Shown in pieces: positions 61,872 to 64,000 of a stretch of DNA of 64,000 nt. The position numbers and the translations under genes were made by a program. The notes below the pieces were generated by a model. That model had not been told where the DNA came from, did no database searches, and was given only the letters and a program-made list of their open reading frames with translations. The number at the start of each line of letters is the position of its first letter. Position 1 is the stretch's first letter. Source of the DNA: Parabacteroides acidifaciens (GTDB taxonomy: Bacteria > Bacteroidota > Bacteroidia > Bacteroidales > Tannerellaceae); contig NZ_QREV01000018.1 in assembly GCF_003363715.1 (NCBI RefSeq), positions 1 to 64,000 on the forward strand, in the 5' to 3' direction.

Positions 61872-64000
61872 ATGAAAGTATTGAAATTCGGCGGAACATC
61901 CGTAGGTTCCGTGAATAGCATCCTGAGTGTAAAGAAAATAGTGGAGGCTATTGAAGAGCCCGTAATCGTCGTCGTATCCGCCCTTGGAGGCATTACAGAC
62001 AAACTGCTGAACACAGCCTCGATGGCAACAAACGGCGATGTCGGATACGAAAGAGAGTTTTCTGAAATTATCACTCGCCACCTGGATGTTATAGAAGGAG
62101 TTATCCCAGATAAAGACAGACGGATCGAAGTCCAGAAACAGGTAATGGCCTTGCTGGACGAACTGGGGAATATTTACAAAGGTGTGTACCTTATTAACGA
62201 TCTGTCTGCCAAGACATCCGACACGATTGTCAGCTATGGCGAACGTATCTCATCCCTGATCGTATCGAATGTGATAAACGAAGCAAAACTGTTCGATTCA
62301 CGCAAGTTTATCAAGACAGTCAAACAGTTCAACAAACATATCGTAGATTTTGAGCTGACAAACAAACTGATCAAAGAAACATTCAATCCGCTTCCCAAAG
62401 TATCGTTAGTTCCCGGCTTCATTTCAACCAGCGCAGAAGGGGAAGTGACAAACCTGGGACGTGGAGGGTCCGATTATACCGCTTCCATTCTGGCTACCGC
62501 ATTAGATGCCCGCAGGCTTGAAATATGGACGGATGTCGACGGTTTCATGACTGCCGACCCGCGTGTGATCAGCTCAGCCTACGTAATCGACCGGTTAACC
62601 TTCACCGAAGCGATGGAGCTTTGTAACTTCGGTGCGAAAGTGATTTATCCTCCGACGATCTACCCGGTTTACCATAAAAATATTCCGATCCGTATTTTGA
62701 ACACATTCAATCCGACGGCTCGCGGAACTTATATTTCCAAAGAGAAAATAAAAGATGAAGGCAAAGCCCTGATCAAAGGTATCTCTTCTATCAACGACAC
62801 CTGCCTGATCACAGTACAGGGTTTGGGTATGGTAGGCGTAATCGGCGTAAACTACCGCATATTCAAGACTTTGGCAAAGAATGGCATAAGCGTGTTTATG
62901 GTATCGCAGGCCAGTTCGGAAAACAATACGACATTCGCTGTCCGCAACGCGGATGCAGACTTGGCAGTCAAGGTGCTGGACGAAGAGTTCGCCCTCGAAC
63001 GTGCGCAGGGTGACATGAGCGACACCGTAGCCGAAAAAGACCTGGCAACAGTTGCCATCGTCGGTGAGAACATGAAACGGACACCGGGTATTGCCGGGAA
63101 GCTGTTCGGTACGCTCGGAAGAGCCGGTATCAGTGTGATCGCCTGTGCGCAAGGTGCTTCAGAAACAAACATCTCGTTCGTTATCAAGCTGAAATACCTG
63201 CGGAAAGCGTTGAACTCCATTCACGACTCCTTTTTTCTGTCAGAATACAAGGTATTGAACCTGTTCATCGCAGGTGTCGGAACTGTAGGCGGCAACCTGT
63301 TGGAACAAATCCGTATCCAGCAGCTCAAACTTATGCAGAACGGTTTAAAGCTGAATGTAGTCGGAATAGCCAACAGCAAACGCGCTCTTTTCTCCCGCGA
63401 AGGACTGAACCTGGAGACTTGCATAGAGGAACTGAAAAAGAACGGTGAAGCAAGCTCACCGGAACATCTGAAAGACGAAATTCTGAAAATGAATATCTTT
63501 AATTCGGTTTTCGTAGACTGTACGGCAAACCAGGCAGTATCCGATCTCTATGAAGAGTTGCTGAATAATAACGTATCCGTTGTTGCAGCGAATAAGATCG
63601 CAGCATCTTCTTCCTACAACAATTATTCCAACCTGAAAGAAATCGCCCGCCATCGCGGTGTCAAGTTCCTGTTCGAAACGAATGTCGGTGCAGGATTGCC
63701 GATTATCAATACGATGAATGACCTGATCAACAGCGGCGACCATATCCTGAAACTGGAATCAGTCCTTTCCGGTACGCTCAACTACATATTCAACACGCTG
63801 AGCGCCGATATTCCTTTCAGTAAGGCGATCATGATGGCTAAGGAAGAAGGATATTCCGAACCGGACCCGCGTATCGACCTGAGTGGAAAAGACGTAATCC
63901 GTAAACTGGTTATCCTGACACGTGAAGCCGGCTACAAGGTTGAAGAGGAAGACGTACAGCGTCATCTTTTCATCCCCGACAAATATTTTGAAGGTACGCT
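61872..64000 (+). CDS. thrA: Bifunctional aspartokinase/homoserine dehydrogenase (3' end outside window)
   Basis: 709 complete codons are visible; full-length proteins are about 810-820 aa. It catalyses the first and third steps from aspartate towards threonine and methionine. Aspartokinase: KFGGTSVGS (5-13), VSYGERISS, TDVDGFMTADPR. Two ACT domains (about 305-455; QGLGMVGVIGVN and PGIAGKLFGTLGRAG) mediate threonine feedback. Homoserine dehydrogenase: NAD(P) motif FIAGVGTVGGN (about 465-475) and FETNVGAGLPIINT (about 599). The start ATG 61872 gives the standard N-terminus MKVLKFGGTS. A Thr-rich leader lies 160 bp upstream. The remainder of the thr operon is presumably to the right. Confidence 0.96.
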   Translation, partial: MKVLKFGGTSVGSVNSILSVKKIVEAIEEPVIVVVSALGGITDKLLNTASMATNGDVGYEREFSEIITRHLDVIEGVIPDKDRRIEVQKQVMALLDELGNIYKGVYLINDLSAKTSDTIVSYGERISSLIVSNVINEAKLFDSRKFIKTVKQFNKHIVDFELTNKLIKETFNPLPKVSLVPGFISTSAEGEVTNLGRGGSDYTASILATALDARRLEIWTDVDGFMTADPRVISSAYVIDRLTFTEAMELCNFGAKVIYPPTIYPVYHKNIPIRILNTFNPTARGTYISKEKIKDEGKALIKGISSINDTCLITVQGLGMVGVIGVNYRIFKTLAKNGISVFMVSQASSENNTTFAVRNADADLAVKVLDEEFALERAQGDMSDTVAEKDLATVAIVGENMKRTPGIAGKLFGTLGRAGISVIACAQGASETNISFVIKLKYLRKALNSIHDSFFLSEYKVLNLFIAGVGTVGGNLLEQIRIQQLKLMQNGLKLNVVGIANSKRALFSREGLNLETCIEELKKNGEASSPEHLKDEILKMNIFNSVFVDCTANQAVSDLYEELLNNNVSVVAANKIAASSSYNNYSNLKEIARHRGVKFLFETNVGAGLPIINTMNDLINSGDHILKLESVLSGTLNYIFNTLSADIPFSKAIMMAKEEGYSEPDPRIDLSGKDVIRKLVILTREAGYKVEEEDVQRHLFIPDKYFEGT

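Overview
The window looks like chromosome of a gut Bacteroidales bacterium, most likely Parabacteroides (Tannerellaceae). The left edge holds the 5' end of a 16S rRNA gene on the minus strand, and from memory its sequence fits Parabacteroides better than Bacteroides. Promoters are of the Bacteroidetes type (TTTG about 20 nt upstream of TAnnTTTG). SusC/SusD pairs, a hybrid two-component regulator, GH92 enzymes, PPi-dependent phosphofructokinase and class III FBPase all fit.

Layout. 1-4.5 kb: 16S rRNA with two tandem promoters, a ~500-bp non-coding repeat (copy 1), the primary sigma factor, an HtrA-type protease and RNase P RNA. 4.5-11 kb: YihY, a MATE pump, riboflavin synthase, a HepT/MntA (HEPN/MNT) toxin-antitoxin pair, a TM2 protein and PPi-PFK. 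11-15.3 kb: a defence-like island with a three-gene operon (PLD-like protein, DUF3696 ATPase, DUF262 protein) and an Abi-family HEPN gene. A short, terminator-ended RNA gene diverges from the Abi gene. 15.3-33.4 kb: a polysaccharide utilisation locus, with hybrid two-component regulator, SusC, SusD, a basic-secretory-protein-family lipoprotein and three GH92 mannosidases, all on the minus strand; this points to mannose-rich N-glycans or mannan as substrate. Repeat copy 2 lies between regulator and susC.

33.5-49.2 kb: mostly plus-strand housekeeping and envelope genes: a TlpA-like thioredoxin, an alkyl sulfatase, OsmC, the conserved but uncharacterised NifU-like/small membrane protein/GGGtGRT operon, two small orphan genes, DoxD, a palindromic MITE-like element, a DsbA-like protein, DUF763, a TPR protein with a degenerate protease domain, an MBL hydrolase and a BamA-family protein. 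49.5-55.7 kb: a second SusC/SusD pair without enzymes and a DcaP-like porin. 55.8-64 kb: two cyclophilins, a second MATE pump, class III FBPase, an EamA transporter, and a bifunctional aspartokinase/homoserine dehydrogenase running off the right edge behind a Thr-rich leader peptide and candidate attenuator.

The observations most worth a second look are the two-copy repeat with conserved ends and a variable ~21-bp-unit core, the Abi gene with its divergent small RNA, the DUF262/DUF3696/PLD-like operon (with a probable C-terminal frameshift), the GH92 enzyme whose catalytic-acid Glu is replaced by Gln, and the Thr leader.
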